From assembly GCF_001499735.1 (NCBI RefSeq), contig NZ_LN848257.1:3869250-3933249 (forward strand): DNA of 64,000 bases. The letters run 5' to 3'. Source of the stretch: Thiocapsa sp. KS1 (GTDB lineage: Bacteria > Pseudomonadota > Gammaproteobacteria > Chromatiales > Chromatiaceae). Shown piece by piece: positions 20,312 through 29,976 of this stretch. A program made the position numbers and the translations under genes. The notes beneath the pieces are model-generated. The model was not told the DNA's origin. It saw only the letters and a list, made by a program, of their open reading frames with translations, and did not search any database. The number at the start of each line of letters is the position of its first letter. Position 1 is the stretch's first letter.

Positions 20312-21739
20312 TCAGCCGCGCCTGAGGGTGTCGACGACCCGGCCCGACGCATCCTTCAGCTCGATGGCGAGCGGCATCTCTCCGAAGGCGTGCGAGGCGC
20401 AGGACAGGCAGGGGTCGAAGCAGCGGATCACCGCCTCGACGCGATTGAGCATCCCCTCCTGGAGGTTGTTGCCGTCGACATAGGCGTCCGCGACCTGGCG
20501 GATGCTCTGGTTCATGGCGAGGTTGTTGTGGCCGGTCGCGATGATCAGATTCACCCAGGTGACGAGCCCGTCGTCGTCGATGCGGTAATGATGCATCAGG
20601 ATTCCGCGCGGGGCCTCGGAGACGCCGATCCCCTCGTAACGGTTGCTGCGGGCGCGGGCGCGCACCCGTGCGTCGAGGATTGTCGGATCCTTGAGCAGGC
20701 GCTCCATCATCTCGAGCGCATAGATGATCTCGACCAGGCGGGCATAGTGATAATGGAAGCTGCTCGCGATCGGGCCGGATTCCTGAAGCATATGGAACTC
20801 GGCGAGCGCGACGTCGGCATAGGGTGTTCCGCAGGCGTCGACATTGTTGAGACGTGCGAGGGGGCCGACCCGGTAGATCCCCTTCGGATAACCCAGCGGT
20901 TTATAGTAAGGGAACTTCATATAGCTGAAGTCCTCGACCGCTTCGCCGATCAGACGCTCGTATTCGTGCGGCGGCACCATGTCTTCGAGGATGCGGCCCT
21001 GTGCGTCCTTGATGCGCAGAAGACCGTCGTAATGCTCCAGGTTGCCCTTGGGCGTCACCAGACTGAGGAACATGGTCGGCTGATTGCCGAAGTGACTGGC
21101 CTCGTCCTTGAACTTGGGCACCAGGGTCTTGAAGAAGGCATAGGTGCGCTTGGCGATGTCCAGCCCTTCCGGGAGCATGGCAAGCATGGCATCGCGCTTC
21201 TCCTGCGTGAGTGCCTCGCTGACCCCGCCGGGCACGACCCAGGTCGGATGGATCTTCTTGCCGCCCAGGGTCTCGATGATGGTCTGCCCGATCTGGCGCA
21301 GACGGATGCCGTCCTTCGCCAGCGCCGGGTCTTGCCGCATGACGCCGAAGATGTTGCGCGTCGCGGGGTCCGCATCCCAGCCCAGCAGGAGGTCCGGCGA
21401 GGAGAGATGGAAGAAGGACAGGGCATGCGATTGTGTGAGCTGTGCCAGGTTGATGATGCGGCGCAGCTTCTCGCCGGTCGGCGGGATGCTGACCGAGAGC
21501 AGATGATCGCAGGCCTTGTTGGACGCGATGACATGACTGACCGGGCAGATCCCGCAGGTGCGGGCCGTGAGTGCGGGCATCTCGCGATAGGGGCGGCCCT
21601 CGCAGAATTTCTCGAAGCCGCGGAACTGGGTGAGATGGAACTTCGCGTCTTCGACCTCGCCCGTGTCGCCGAGCTGCAGGGTGATGCGGGCATGGCCCTC
21701 GATGCGGGTGACGGGTTCGATGGTGAGGGTGCGGCTCAT
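20312..21739 (-). CDS. hoxH: Bidirectional NAD-linked [NiFe]-hydrogenase, large subunit
   Basis: Carries the NiFe active site that interconverts H2 with protons and electrons. The 475-residue protein has the first Cys pair in [10 protein letters not shown] (C62, C65) and the second in DPCLSCASH (C444, C447, H450), plus RIEGHAR near the N-terminus. The 25 residues after H450 are the expected extension removed by HoxW. ATG 21739 overlaps the stop of the small gene upstream (ATGA), so expression is coupled. It works with HoxY and the HoxEFU diaphorase. Confidence 0.97.
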   Translation of the reverse strand: MSRTLTIEPVTRIEGHARITLQLGDTGEVEDAKFHLTQFRGFEKFCEGRPYREMPALTARTCGICPVSHVIASNKACDHLLSVSIPPTGEKLRRIINLAQLTQSHALSFFHLSSPDLLLGWDADPATRNIFGVMRQDPALAKDGIRLRQIGQTIIETLGGKKIHPTWVVPGGVSEALTQEKRDAMLAMLPEGLDIAKRTYAFFKTLVPKFKDEASHFGNQPTMFLSLVTPKGNLEHYDGLLRIKDAQGRILEDMVPPHEYERLIGEAVEDFSYMKFPYYKPLGYPKGIYRVGPLARLNNVDACGTPYADVALAEFHMLQESGPIASSFHYHYARLVEIIYALEMMERLLKDPTILDARVRARARSNRYEGIGVSEAPRGILMHHYRIDDDGLVTWVNLIIATGHNNLAMNQSIRQVADAYVDGNNLQEGMLNRVEAVIRCFDPCLSCASHAFGEMPLAIELKDASGRVVDTLRRG

Positions 21740-22068
21740 GAGTTCGGTCCCGGTCTGGTGGCGTCTGGGTCGTCGCCTTCGTTGCTCAAGGCGCGCTCGG
21801 TGATCTCTCGATAGAGATGGCTGATCGTCCCGATGATCTCGGTGAGCTCCGGATGCTGTTCCCATTTGGACTGCAAGGCCGTCGCGTCCTCGAAGATCTC
21901 GTTCAGAAAGCTGATGTCGAAACTCTCGAGTCGCTCGCCGCGATCGACTTTTGCCTTGATGTCCAGGATTCGCGGCAGGCGCTGCGTGCGCAGACGTTCG
22001 AGAAGCGCGACGATGACGCCCCTGTCGTGATCGGGTGCCGACCGGCTGTCGGATGGGATCTCGTTCAT
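21736..22068 (-). CDS. Uncharacterised 110-residue protein between hoxY and hoxH
   Basis: Starts [20 protein letters not shown] and is predicted mostly helical and charged ([20 protein letters not shown], then [18 protein letters not shown] and [17 protein letters not shown]), with a disordered tail. It has no Cys, signal peptide or membrane segment. Its position, 5 bp after hoxY and overlapping hoxH by four bases (ATGA), makes it a genuine translated part of the operon. I do not recognise the family. An assembly chaperone or accessory subunit for the HoxYH module is an inference from position only. Confidence 0.85.
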   Translation of the reverse strand: MNEIPSDSRSAPDHDRGVIVALLERLRTQRLPRILDIKAKVDRGERLESFDISFLNEIFEDATALQSKWEQHPELTEIIGTISHLYREITERALSNEGDDPDATRPGPNS

Positions 22069-22073
22069 GGGAC

Positions 22074-22616
22074 TCAGGCTCCGAACCGCGTGACTGTGCT
22101 GGGATCCGGAATCCGCCCGCCGATCAGCTCGCTCAGCACGTACCAAATGGCATCCGCACTCGGCGGGCAACCCGGGACGAAGACATCTACCCCGACCACG
22201 CCGTGGATAGGCTTGACGACGGAGAGCAGGGCAGGAACCCCTCGGGTCGGGATCTGCGGCTGGGTCGTCACGGTGTCGCGATAGGCGCGGTCGACGACGT
22301 CGCTCAGCTTGAAGTGGTTGCGCATGGCGGGGACGTTCCCGTTGACCGCGCAGTCGCCCAGGCTGACCAGGATCTTGCAGTGTTTGCGAAACGCCAGAGC
22401 CTTCTCCAGGTCGTCCTCGGAGCTGATCGAGCCCTCCAGGATCCCGACATCCACGTCGTCCGGAAGAATCTTGGTATCGACCAGAGGGCTGTAGACGATA
22501 TCGACCTGCCGGACCAGCTCGATCAGGCGCTCGTCCATGTCCAGGAAGGACATGTGACAGCCCGAGCAGCCGTCGAGCCAGGTGGTGGCGACCTTGATCT
22601 TGGTCGGTGTGCTCAT
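22074..22616 (-). CDS. hoxY: Bidirectional [NiFe]-hydrogenase, small subunit
   Basis: Holds the single [4Fe-4S] cluster proximal to the NiFe site and passes electrons to HoxU/F. The 180-residue protein shows the four cluster cysteines: [13 protein letters not shown] (C17, C20), LGDCAVNG (C89) and [12 protein letters not shown] (C150). It lacks the extra clusters of uptake-hydrogenase small subunits and has no Tat signal, as expected for soluble cytoplasmic Hox enzymes. ATG 22616 overlaps the hoxU stop by four bases. Confidence 0.96.
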   Translation of the reverse strand: MSTPTKIKVATTWLDGCSGCHMSFLDMDERLIELVRQVDIVYSPLVDTKILPDDVDVGILEGSISSEDDLEKALAFRKHCKILVSLGDCAVNGNVPAMRNHFKLSDVVDRAYRDTVTTQPQIPTRGVPALLSVVKPIHGVVGVDVFVPGCPPSADAIWYVLSELIGGRIPDPSTVTRFGA

Positions 22617-23344
22617 TGGGCATGTCTCCGGCGGGCGAGAATCGGCAGGAAGTGTTGATCTTTGACCATCTCGCCGACGGAAGTGCCCTGCTTGACCAGC
22701 GCGCCGGTCGGACAGACCTGGACACATTTGCCGCAGCTCGTACAGGTGTCGCTCTCGCCCCAGGGTTGCGCCATGTCGGTGATGACGCGGCAATCGCTGC
22801 CCCGGCCCATGACGTCCCAGGTGTGCGCGCCCTCGATCTCGTCGCAGACCCGCACGCAGCGCGTACAGAGGATGCAGCGGTCGTGATCGAGCCTGAACAT
22901 CTCGTGCGAGCTGTCGACCGGATAGGCGACCTGTCGGTAGGGGACCCGCACATGGTCGACGCCGCACTTCTGCGCCAGGTACTGAAGCTCGCAGTGTCCG
23001 TTGGAGACACAGACCGAGCAGACATGGTTGCGCTCGGCGAAGAGCAGCTCGACGATGGTGCGGCGATAGCGCTGGAGCTTCTCCGTATTGGTCAGAATCT
23101 GCATCCCTTCGGCGACGCGAGTCGAGCAGGCGGCCAAGAGTCGGCCCTGACCGGCCAGCTCGACCAGGCAGAGCCGGCAGGCACCCCAGACCGAGAGTCC
23201 GTCGAGATAGCAGAGGCTGGGGATCGGGATCTGATTCTCGCGACAGACCTCGATGATGGTCTCGTCCTCGCGGGCGGACAGGTCCCGGCCGTCGATGTTG
23301 AGTGTGACGACGCGGACGTTCGGCTGCTTGGCGGGTGGGGGCAT
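22613..23344 (-). CDS. hoxU: Hydrogenase diaphorase subunit HoxU
   Basis: Electron-transfer subunit homologous to the N-terminal part of complex I NuoG. The 243-residue protein has a plant-type [2Fe-2S] domain ([16 protein letters not shown]73), a His/Cys cluster region ([13 protein letters not shown]), and two [4Fe-4S] motifs ([11 protein letters not shown] and [15 protein letters not shown]). It lies between HoxF and HoxY in the chain from NADH to the NiFe site. It begins 63 bp after hoxF, the only real gap in the operon. Confidence 0.96.
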   Translation of the reverse strand: MPPPAKQPNVRVVTLNIDGRDLSAREDETIIEVCRENQIPIPSLCYLDGLSVWGACRLCLVELAGQGRLLAACSTRVAEGMQILTNTEKLQRYRRTIVELLFAERNHVCSVCVSNGHCELQYLAQKCGVDHVRVPYRQVAYPVDSSHEMFRLDHDRCILCTRCVRVCDEIEGAHTWDVMGRGSDCRVITDMAQPWGESDTCTSCGKCVQVCPTGALVKQGTSVGEMVKDQHFLPILARRRHAQ

Positions 23345-23407
23345 ATCGGCTCCGTCAACCTCATTCGTGCACTTTGAACCACATCGGGCGCGAAAGCCTG
23401 CTCGACG

Positions 23408-25018
23408 CTAGGCGTCGCCGAGCTTCGCTTCGTACTCGTCGCGGAAATAACGCATGGTGCTCAAGACCGGATTCGGCGCGGTCTGTCCCAGCCCGCAGAG
23501 GCTGGTGGCCTGCACCACCTCGCAGAGCTCTTCCAAGAGGGCCAGCTCGGCGCGGGTGGCTTGAGACTTGGCGAGCCGGTCGAGGATACTGTGCATCTGC
23601 TGTGTTCCCGCGCGGCACGGGATGCACTTGCCGCACGACTCGGTCATGCAGAACTCCATGAAATAGCGCGCGACATCGACCATGCTGGAGGTCTCGTCCA
23701 TTACGATCATGCCGCCCGAGCCCATCATGGTGCCGAGCGTCTTGAGGCTGTCGTAATCGACCGCGATGTCGAGGTGCTGCGAGGGGATACAGCCGCCGGA
23801 CGGACCGCCGGTCTGCACCGCTTTGAACGCCTTGCCGCCGGGGATTCCGCCCCCGATGACCTCGATGATGTCGCGCAGCGAGGTGCCCATCGGAACCTCG
23901 ATCAGGCCCGTGTTGGTGATGGTGCCGGCGAGCGCGAAGACTTTTGTCCCTTTCGATCGCTCGGTGCCGATCGCAGCGAACCAGTCGCCGCCTTCGCGTA
24001 CGATCGGGGCGATGTTGGCGAAGGTCTCGACGTTGTTGATCAGCGTGGGGTGGCCCCAAAGCCCGGATTCGGCCGGATAGGGCGGGCGCGGGCGCGGTTG
24101 ACCGCGGAGGCCCTCGATCGATGCCATGAGCGCGGTTTCCTCGCCGCAAACGAAGGCCCCGGCGCCGAGACGGATCTCCACCTCCAGGCTGAACTGGGTG
24201 TCGGCGATCTTGTTGCCCAAAAAGCCCGAGCGTTTCGCCTTGCGGATCGCGGTCTGGAGCCGTTCGACCGCGAGCGGGTACTCCGCGCGGACGTAGACAT
24301 AGGCCTTGTTGGCCCCGATCGCATAGGCGGCGATCGCCATACCTTCGAGAACGCGGTGCGGGTCGGACTCCAGGATCGCCCGATCCATGAAGGCACCGGG
24401 GTCACCCTCGTCGGCATTGCAGATGACGTACTTCTGGGTCGCGGGCATCTTCGCCACGGTCGACCATTTGAGGCCCGTGGGATAACCGCCGCCGCCGCGC
24501 CCGCGCAGGCCGCTGATGGTCACTTCGCGCAGAACGTCGGCCGGCGTCATCTCGCTCAGAGCCCGGACCAGGGCCGCGTACCCGCCGACGGCGACATAGC
24601 TCTTGAAGCTGTCGGGGTCGATGATCCCGGCATTCTCCAGCACGATCTTCTGCTGTCGCGCGAAGAAAGGCTGGTCGGTCGGGCAACGCAAACGCTCCAC
24701 GGGCGGGCCGTCGAGGCTCGCGATGATGTCGCCGGCATCCTCGGGGGCGACGTCGCGATAGAGGACCGAATCCTCGAGCGTGCTGTCCTTCTCGGCGATG
24801 GAGACCAGCGGCCCTGCCGAGCAAAGCCCCATGCATCCGACCCCTTTGACCTTGCAGGCGGGCCTCTCCTTGCCGAGCTCCGCGGTCAGCGCATCGAACA
24901 CGGGCAATGCCCCCGATGATTGGCAGCTTGCTGCGAGGCAGACACGCACTTCGCGCTCCACGCCGGCATCGGCGGCACGGTACTGCTCGGCTAGGTCGGC
25001 TAGGTCGTCGAGATTCAT
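23408..25018 (-). CDS. hoxF: Hydrogenase diaphorase subunit HoxF (NAD-binding flavoprotein)
   Basis: NAD(H) and FMN-binding subunit homologous to complex I NuoE/NuoF. In 536 residues it shows an N-terminal thioredoxin-like [2Fe-2S] domain (C27, C32, C62, C66), the NADH/FMN region [16 protein letters not shown] and [14 protein letters not shown], and a C-terminal [4Fe-4S] motif [13 protein letters not shown] with a later Cys in [11 protein letters not shown] 25018 overlaps the hoxE stop (ATGA). Confidence 0.96.
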   Translation of the reverse strand: MNLDDLADLAEQYRAADAGVEREVRVCLAASCQSSGALPVFDALTAELGKERPACKVKGVGCMGLCSAGPLVSIAEKDSTLEDSVLYRDVAPEDAGDIIASLDGPPVERLRCPTDQPFFARQQKIVLENAGIIDPDSFKSYVAVGGYAALVRALSEMTPADVLREVTISGLRGRGGGGYPTGLKWSTVAKMPATQKYVICNADEGDPGAFMDRAILESDPHRVLEGMAIAAYAIGANKAYVYVRAEYPLAVERLQTAIRKAKRSGFLGNKIADTQFSLEVEIRLGAGAFVCGEETALMASIEGLRGQPRPRPPYPAESGLWGHPTLINNVETFANIAPIVREGGDWFAAIGTERSKGTKVFALAGTITNTGLIEVPMGTSLRDIIEVIGGGIPGGKAFKAVQTGGPSGGCIPSQHLDIAVDYDSLKTLGTMMGSGGMIVMDETSSMVDVARYFMEFCMTESCGKCIPCRAGTQQMHSILDRLAKSQATRAELALLEELCEVVQATSLCGLGQTAPNPVLSTMRYFRDEYEAKLGDA

Positions 25019-25512
25019 CAGCTCAGCTCCTCGAGCTTGGAAATGAGTGATTCGCTGTCGAGCTTGCCCAGCACGTCGCCGTCGATGACGATGGCCGGGG
25101 CCAGACCGCATGCACCGACACAGCGTGCCGTCAACAGCGAAAGCCGGTCGTCTTCGGTGGTCTCGCCGGGATTGATGTCGTAATGCTCCTGAAGACGTTC
25201 CACGAGTGCACCTGCGCCCTTGATGTAGCAGGCGGTACCTGTGCAGACGACGCAGGCGTGGCGCCCTTTCGGCTTCAGGGTGAAGAGATGGTAGAAGGTC
25301 GCGACGCCGTAGACCTTGCTCAACGGCAGGTCGAGGGATGCGGCAACGAAACGCAACGAGCCCTCGTCGAGGAAGCCGAAGGCATCCTGGACGCTGTGCA
25401 GGGTCTCGATCAAGGCATGCCCGGCATAGCCGTTGCGACGCATGGTTGCGTTGACGAGCTTCCAACGCTTGTCGTCACCGGGCAGTGGCGGCTTGGCTTG
25501 CTGCAGGCTCAT
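25018..25512 (-). CDS. hoxE: Hydrogenase subunit HoxE
   Basis: A 164-residue [2Fe-2S] protein homologous to NuoE, with cluster ligands C90, C95 ([10 protein letters not shown]) and C131, C135 ([10 protein letters not shown]). HoxE is found in the five-subunit bidirectional hydrogenases of cyanobacteria and of Thiocapsa and is thought to mediate contact with other electron carriers. It is the first gene of the operon; AGGAGGG precedes ATG 25512. Upstream there is a small palindrome TTGCCGAGCGGCAA (25539-25552) of unknown meaning. Confidence 0.95.
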   Translation of the reverse strand: MSLQQAKPPLPGDDKRWKLVNATMRRNGYAGHALIETLHSVQDAFGFLDEGSLRFVAASLDLPLSKVYGVATFYHLFTLKPKGRHACVVCTGTACYIKGAGALVERLQEHYDINPGETTEDDRLSLLTARCVGACGLAPAIVIDGDVLGKLDSESLISKLEELS

Positions 25513-25735
25513 CTTCCCTCCTGTTCAATGGGTCATGGTTGCCGAGCGGCAAACATTGCCGGGACGGTGCTTCGGCCGAAGGATGCCATGAGTGTATGGC
25601 AAATGGATACCGCGACGGCGCTCATCTTTGCGCGCATTCTCGGTGCAACGGTCCTTCTCGCGCTTTCTTTCGGTGCCGCCCTGGTCCCGGCTATACTCCG
25701 AGCCCGACCAGACGGCCGCCAACGAGCCCGATCCA

Positions 25736-26488
25736 ATGGACGATACACCAGTCACCCGTAAGCGACCCCGCGGCATCTATCTGCTGCCCAACCTCTTCAC
25801 GACCGCAGCCCTCTTTGCCGGGTTTTATGCGGTCCTTGCTGCAACCCAGGGGCGTTTCGAGGCCGCCGCGCTGGCCATCTTCGCGGCCCAGGCGCTCGAC
25901 GGGATCGACGGGCGCGTGGCTCGCATCACCCAAACGCAAAGCGAATTCGGTGCCGAGTACGACAGCCTCTCGGACATGGTGGCCTTCGGGGTCGCTCCGG
26001 CACTGGTGGCCTACCACTGGTCGCTGGGCGGACTCGGCAAGCTGGGTTGGCTCGCCGCCTTCGTCTTCACCGCTGCTGCGGCCTTGCGTCTGGCTCGGTT
26101 CAACACCCAGGTGCGGATCGCCGACAAGCGCTATTTCCAGGGGCTCGCCAGTCCGGCCGCGGCGGCCATCATCGCGAGCGGTGTTTGGCTCGGTACGGAC
26201 ATGGGTATCGCGGGGGCGGATGTCTCCTGGCTCGCGGCCTTTCTCACCGCGTGTGCCGGCCTCCTGATGGTGAGCAATTTCCGATACATCAGCTTCAAGC
26301 AATTGAACGTTCAAGGCCGCGTTCCGTTTCTTCTCGCCGTCGCCGTGATGCTCGGCTTCGCCGTGGTCTTCATCCATCCGCCGCTGATGCTTTTCCTGAT
26401 GGCCACGACCTACGCGGTCTCGGGTCCGGTGTGGACCCTGCTGCGACTGCGTCAAAGTCGTTCGCGCCATCGTCGCGAGCCGCGCTGA
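25736..26488 (+). CDS. pssA: CDP-diacylglycerol-serine O-phosphatidyltransferase
   Basis: Integral membrane enzyme making phosphatidylserine, the precursor of phosphatidylethanolamine. The 250-residue protein begins MDDTPVTRKRPRGIYLLPNL and has about 7 membrane helices. The CDP-alcohol phosphotransferase signature DG-x2-AR-x8-G-x3-D-x3-D is exact (DGRVAR, then GAEYDSLSD). A longer frame upstream lacks conserved features. TATACT at 25692-25697 could be its -10 box, without a convincing -35. Confidence 0.93.
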   Translation: MDDTPVTRKRPRGIYLLPNLFTTAALFAGFYAVLAATQGRFEAAALAIFAAQALDGIDGRVARITQTQSEFGAEYDSLSDMVAFGVAPALVAYHWSLGGLGKLGWLAAFVFTAAAALRLARFNTQVRIADKRYFQGLASPAAAAIIASGVWLGTDMGIAGADVSWLAAFLTACAGLLMVSNFRYISFKQLNVQGRVPFLLAVAVMLGFAVVFIHPPLMLFLMATTYAVSGPVWTLLRLRQSRSRHRREPR

Positions 26489-26780
26489 GGCCGGCCGAGT
26501 CCGCCTGGTCGGGCAGATGCCGCCGGCCACGGCAAGCTCGGCTGTGCAGTCGGTTACCCCCTTGCCCCCGGCGCTGTCGAGACATTCCCCGGTCGGTGTC
26601 GGTGCATGCCCGACCGGGATGTCGGCTCGGGTCCGGAAACTGCTAAGCTTCGGTCTCCACAGACCGAGCCACGGGCTTGGCTTACGATGGACCGACCCTG
26701 AACGGATGGAGCCGGTTGAGTGCCCGCGCCTGTGACGGCGCCGTGTGGGGCAACACCAGATCGATCTCCTGAGGGCCGAG

Positions 26781-26999
26781 ATGAACGAGACGTCCGACAA
26801 GAAGCCCGGCTTGCTGCGCCGCCTGGGAGCCTCGTTGAGCAAGCGGTTTGTCGCGCCGGTGCCCGAAGAAGTCTCCTGCTGCGAGTTCGATTGCCGCAGG
26901 GTGCAGTGTGTCGAGGGCGATTGGGAGCGCTGTAGTCTGCGTCTCGATTATGCCGAGCGCCTGCGCGAGACGCGCGCACAAGATCCGAAGGAACCCTGA
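26781..26999 (+). CDS. Small Cys-rich protein of unknown function
   Basis: A 72-residue protein with a basic N-terminal half (GLLRRLGASLSKRFVAPVPE) and a five-cysteine centre (CCEFDCRRVQCVEGDWERC), suggesting a zinc or iron-sulfur site. The ATG at 26781 follows GAGGGCCGAG. The next gene begins 3 bp after its stop, so the two form an operon. I do not recognise a characterised family. Confidence 0.75.
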   Translation: MNETSDKKPGLLRRLGASLSKRFVAPVPEEVSCCEFDCRRVQCVEGDWERCSLRLDYAERLRETRAQDPKEP

Positions 27000-27002
27000 G
27001 CC

Positions 27003-28169
27003 ATGTCGTCGGGGCCGCGCGAGATCGTCACCCCGTTTCGGCCGATCCCGCTGGATGTTCCGGCGGGTCTGACGCCGAACGAGTTCTTCAACAGCGCGGA
27101 GAATCTCCGGGATCTGGTGCAGAACAACGGTCTTCTACGCAATCAAGAGGATCTGCTGCTCTATCGCAAGGCGCTGGGGCATTCCACCGAGCTGGACTGC
27201 TCGATCATCTACGACACCTCCAAGCGGATCCTCAACCCGCTCGGCCGTCCGGTGCGCCGCACCCAGGTCTCGCCGCCGGTGAAGCGGGCCTGGAACCGGA
27301 TGAATCGGATCATCATCGAGGAGATGCTCCGGCGCTATCCGGATCCGGGCGAGGCGTTGGTCATGGCCGGGGAGGCGAGCCTGGATGCCACCTGGCCGTT
27401 GACCTCGCCGGGTGTGCCCAGCATCCGCATGTTGCACAACCATTTCATTGTCTTCCCGATGGCGCAGCTGCGTGCAGCCGCCATGGCCGACCCGAGTCAT
27501 CCCAACCTCACCGACGGGGGCCAGCACAGCCTCTTTCAGGCGCACATGCGCGAGGTCTATCGGCGCTTCTTCGACGAGGCGCTGGATCTGCGCATCCTTC
27601 GAACGGTGCACACGGACGAGTCTCGCCTCGCGCTCACCGGCTATCCGGAGGGCTTGCCCTGCTGGGAGATTCGGGGCGGGGTCGCGGCGCTCGCCGACAC
27701 CGCCTTCTGGGTCGAGTACGACGAGATCCTCCGTGGCTTTCTCGACTTCTACCGCACCTTCTTCTCGCAGGTCTCCAGCCGCAATGCCGAGATCCTGCCG
27801 GATGTCTACTTCCCGAGCCAGATCGAATCCGTCCTGCTTTTCGACAATGCCTTCATGCAGACCGCAAAACGGGTGCGCGAGCGCTGCCTCGGCGACCCGG
27901 CCTACGCCAGCTCGATCCGCTGGGAGCCGGCCTTCAAGCAGCTCATCTTTCGGCATGATTCCGGCCGCCTGATGCTGACCATCAGCCAGAACTCGATCGG
28001 CAACGCCATTACCGAGCTGCTCGGCGTCGTGGTCAAGCGCGTCCCGGATCGTGCCGCCTACGAGGCATGCGAGCCGGCGCTGATCGAGCGCTTGCTCGAG
28101 ATCAGGCGTCTGTTGATCGATGCCGACCTCGGCGACGGGATCGCCACCGCGCAGTGGAGCGCGGCCTGA
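27003..28169 (+). CDS. Conserved-looking 388-residue protein of unknown function
   Basis: A soluble protein without signal peptide or membrane helices. Notable segments are TPNEFFNSAENLRDLVQNNG, a region rich in Arg and Asp (RRTQVSPPVKRAWNRMNRII), the motif IRMLHNHFIVFPMAQ (about residues 138-152), which recalls the H-x-H of HIT/GalT-type nucleotidyltransferases, and WEPAFKQLIFRHDSGRLMLT near the C-terminus. The HIT comparison is a loose visual similarity. It is co-transcribed with the 72-residue Cys-rich protein; no neighbour indicates the pathway. Confidence 0.75.
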   Translation: MSSGPREIVTPFRPIPLDVPAGLTPNEFFNSAENLRDLVQNNGLLRNQEDLLLYRKALGHSTELDCSIIYDTSKRILNPLGRPVRRTQVSPPVKRAWNRMNRIIIEEMLRRYPDPGEALVMAGEASLDATWPLTSPGVPSIRMLHNHFIVFPMAQLRAAAMADPSHPNLTDGGQHSLFQAHMREVYRRFFDEALDLRILRTVHTDESRLALTGYPEGLPCWEIRGGVAALADTAFWVEYDEILRGFLDFYRTFFSQVSSRNAEILPDVYFPSQIESVLLFDNAFMQTAKRVRERCLGDPAYASSIRWEPAFKQLIFRHDSGRLMLTISQNSIGNAITELLGVVVKRVPDRAAYEACEPALIERLLEIRRLLIDADLGDGIATAQWSAA

Positions 28170-28335
28170 GGGTTCCCGATCTGTCGGGCCGATCGGTCGC
28201 CGCATAGGGGTCTCTGCGCAGGGCTCGGATCAACCGTGCCTTGCGATTTCATCGCATCTTCACCGTTCGTCAATATCCCGGCAATCGAGCTCGGGGAAGA
28301 TAGGCGAATATTGATGGCTTGAGGCCGAGACTGCG

Positions 28336-29148
28336 ATGACCGATATCAAGCGCATGAATCCGTTGAAGTATCGGAGCATTTTCATCTCCGATATCCATCT
28401 GGGCTTTCGCGGCTGCCAAGCGTCGCTGGTACTGGATTTTCTGCAATCGACCGAATGCAAGCAGTTGTATCTGGTCGGAGACATCGTCGACATCTGGGCA
28501 ATGAAGAACGGTGTCTATTGGCCCGAGGCCCATAATCAGGTGGTTCGCGAGGTCCTCGACAAGGCCAAGCGCGGGACCGAGGTCATCTATACACCCGGCA
28601 ATCACGACGAACTCTTCCGCACGCATCTGGGCGCCGATTTCGGCAACGTAGCGGTGCGCGAAGAGGTGATTCACACCACCGCCGACGGTCGCCGTTTCCT
28701 CGTCATGCACGGGGATGCCTTCGATGCCGTCGTGCAAAACGGCAAGTGGCTCGCCAAGATCGGTTCGCGTGCCTACGACAGCCTCTTGATGCTCAACGGG
28801 CTCATCGGCCGGATCCGCGGGCTGCTCGGTCTGCGGTACTGGTCGCTCGCCGGATACCTGAAATACAAGGTCAAAAATGCCGTGAGCTATATCGGCAACT
28901 TCGAGGAGGCAGTCGCCAACGAGGCCGAGCGCCGTCAAGTCGACGGCATGATCTGCGGACATATCCACCACGCGGAGATACGCGAGATCGCAGGTGTCGA
29001 CTACTGCAATTGCGGCGACTGGGTGGAGAGTTGCACCGCCTTGGTCGAGCATCACGACGGTCGGCTTGAGCTGCTGCGCTGGACCGACGCCTATCCGCAG
29101 TACTCGAGCGTTCCGCAGGATCGCTTGGCTCTGGCGCGGGTCGGCTAG
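28336..29148 (+). CDS. LpxH-like metallophosphoesterase
   Basis: A 270-residue calcineurin-type phosphoesterase with all metal motifs in order: FISDIHLGF (D19, H21), VGDIVD, TPGNHDE, VMHGDAFD and CGHIHHAEI. The family includes UDP-2,3-diacylglucosamine pyrophosphatases of lipid A synthesis. The relatively long middle helix region (LMLNGLIGRIRGLLGLRYWS) suggests membrane contact. Function as LpxH proper is not certain. It converges on ampD with 15 bp between stops. Confidence 0.88.
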   Translation: MTDIKRMNPLKYRSIFISDIHLGFRGCQASLVLDFLQSTECKQLYLVGDIVDIWAMKNGVYWPEAHNQVVREVLDKAKRGTEVIYTPGNHDELFRTHLGADFGNVAVREEVIHTTADGRRFLVMHGDAFDAVVQNGKWLAKIGSRAYDSLLMLNGLIGRIRGLLGLRYWSLAGYLKYKVKNAVSYIGNFEEAVANEAERRQVDGMICGHIHHAEIREIAGVDYCNCGDWVESCTALVEHHDGRLELLRWTDAYPQYSSVPQDRLALARVG

Positions 29149-29163
29149 GCCAGGCGGAGCCCT

Positions 29164-29733
29164 TCAGATGTCCCCGCGGATCGACCCTCGATAGCGATCC
29201 CAGTCGAATGCCGGCCCTGGGTCCGTTTTGCGGCCCGGGGCGATCTCGTTGTGCCCCGCGATCCGCTCCTCGGTGATCCCCGGGTAGCGGCGGATGATCC
29301 GCCGTGTGCAGTCGGCAAGGCGCCGGTACTGCGCGTCGGCGAACGGGATGTCGTCGGTGCCTTCCAGCTCGATCCCGATCGAAAAATCATTGCAGCGGTC
29401 CCTCCCCGCGAACCGCGACACCCCCGCGTGCCAGGCGCGTTTCTCGAAGGGTACGTACTGGAGCAGCTGTCCGTCGCGTCTGATCAAAAGATGCGCGGAC
29501 ACCCGCAGCCCGGCGATCTCGCGGAAATAGGGGTGGGCCAGGGGGTCGAGTCGATCGAGAAAGAGATCGTCGATCCAATCCCCCGAGAAGTCGCCCGGCG
29601 GCAAGCTGATGTTGTGGATCACCAGGAGGTCGATGTCCGTGCCCGGCGGGCGGGTATCCTGGCTCGGTGAATGCCGACGCCGTGCGTCGAGAAGCCAGCC
29701 TTCCTCGTCGATCCCCGCACTCGAGCATTGCAT
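29164..29733 (-). CDS. ampD: 1,6-anhydro-N-acetylmuramyl-L-alanine amidase
   Basis: Cytoplasmic zinc amidase that trims anhydro-muropeptides during cell-wall recycling. The 189-residue protein (start MQCSSAGIDEEG at 29733) has the zinc ligands H40 (LLVIHNISLPPG), H161 (AGHNEIAPG) and D171 (KTDPGPAFDW), with catalytic K169 and Glu near 122 (IGIELEG). The frame is open further upstream, but that part is Arg-rich and unconserved. Confidence 0.94.
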   Translation of the reverse strand: MQCSSAGIDEEGWLLDARRRHSPSQDTRPPGTDIDLLVIHNISLPPGDFSGDWIDDLFLDRLDPLAHPYFREIAGLRVSAHLLIRRDGQLLQYVPFEKRAWHAGVSRFAGRDRCNDFSIGIELEGTDDIPFADAQYRRLADCTRRIIRRYPGITEERIAGHNEIAPGRKTDPGPAFDWDRYRGSIRGDI

Positions 29734-29976
29734 CGTCCGCTCCTCGGCATCGCCCCGGAGCGATTCGACGACCGCATCGGTCCGGGGATTCATGACTTGG
29801 AATCCGCGGTTGGACCGGGGTGGAGCGGGCCGTGAATCCGCCGATGCAAGGTGACACGGATGCCTGCATTGCTTACCATCGCCGCAACATATTCCACCGG
29901 ATACTTGAGGTTTGACGGCCGCTTCATGCCTCGGAGCAGGATGGTGGCATGACCGGCAACCGGCGTCGAGAATTCC

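Noticed and set aside
19811..21814. Long plus-strand open frame of 667 codons opposite hoxH
   Set aside because: It is the antisense shadow of hoxH and hoxW; composition is Arg/Asp/His-rich without motifs, as expected in high-GC DNA.
25513..25735. Possible sigma-54 (-24/-12) promoter for hoxE
   Set aside because: Minus-strand TGGCA occurs but is not followed by TTGC at the right spacing.
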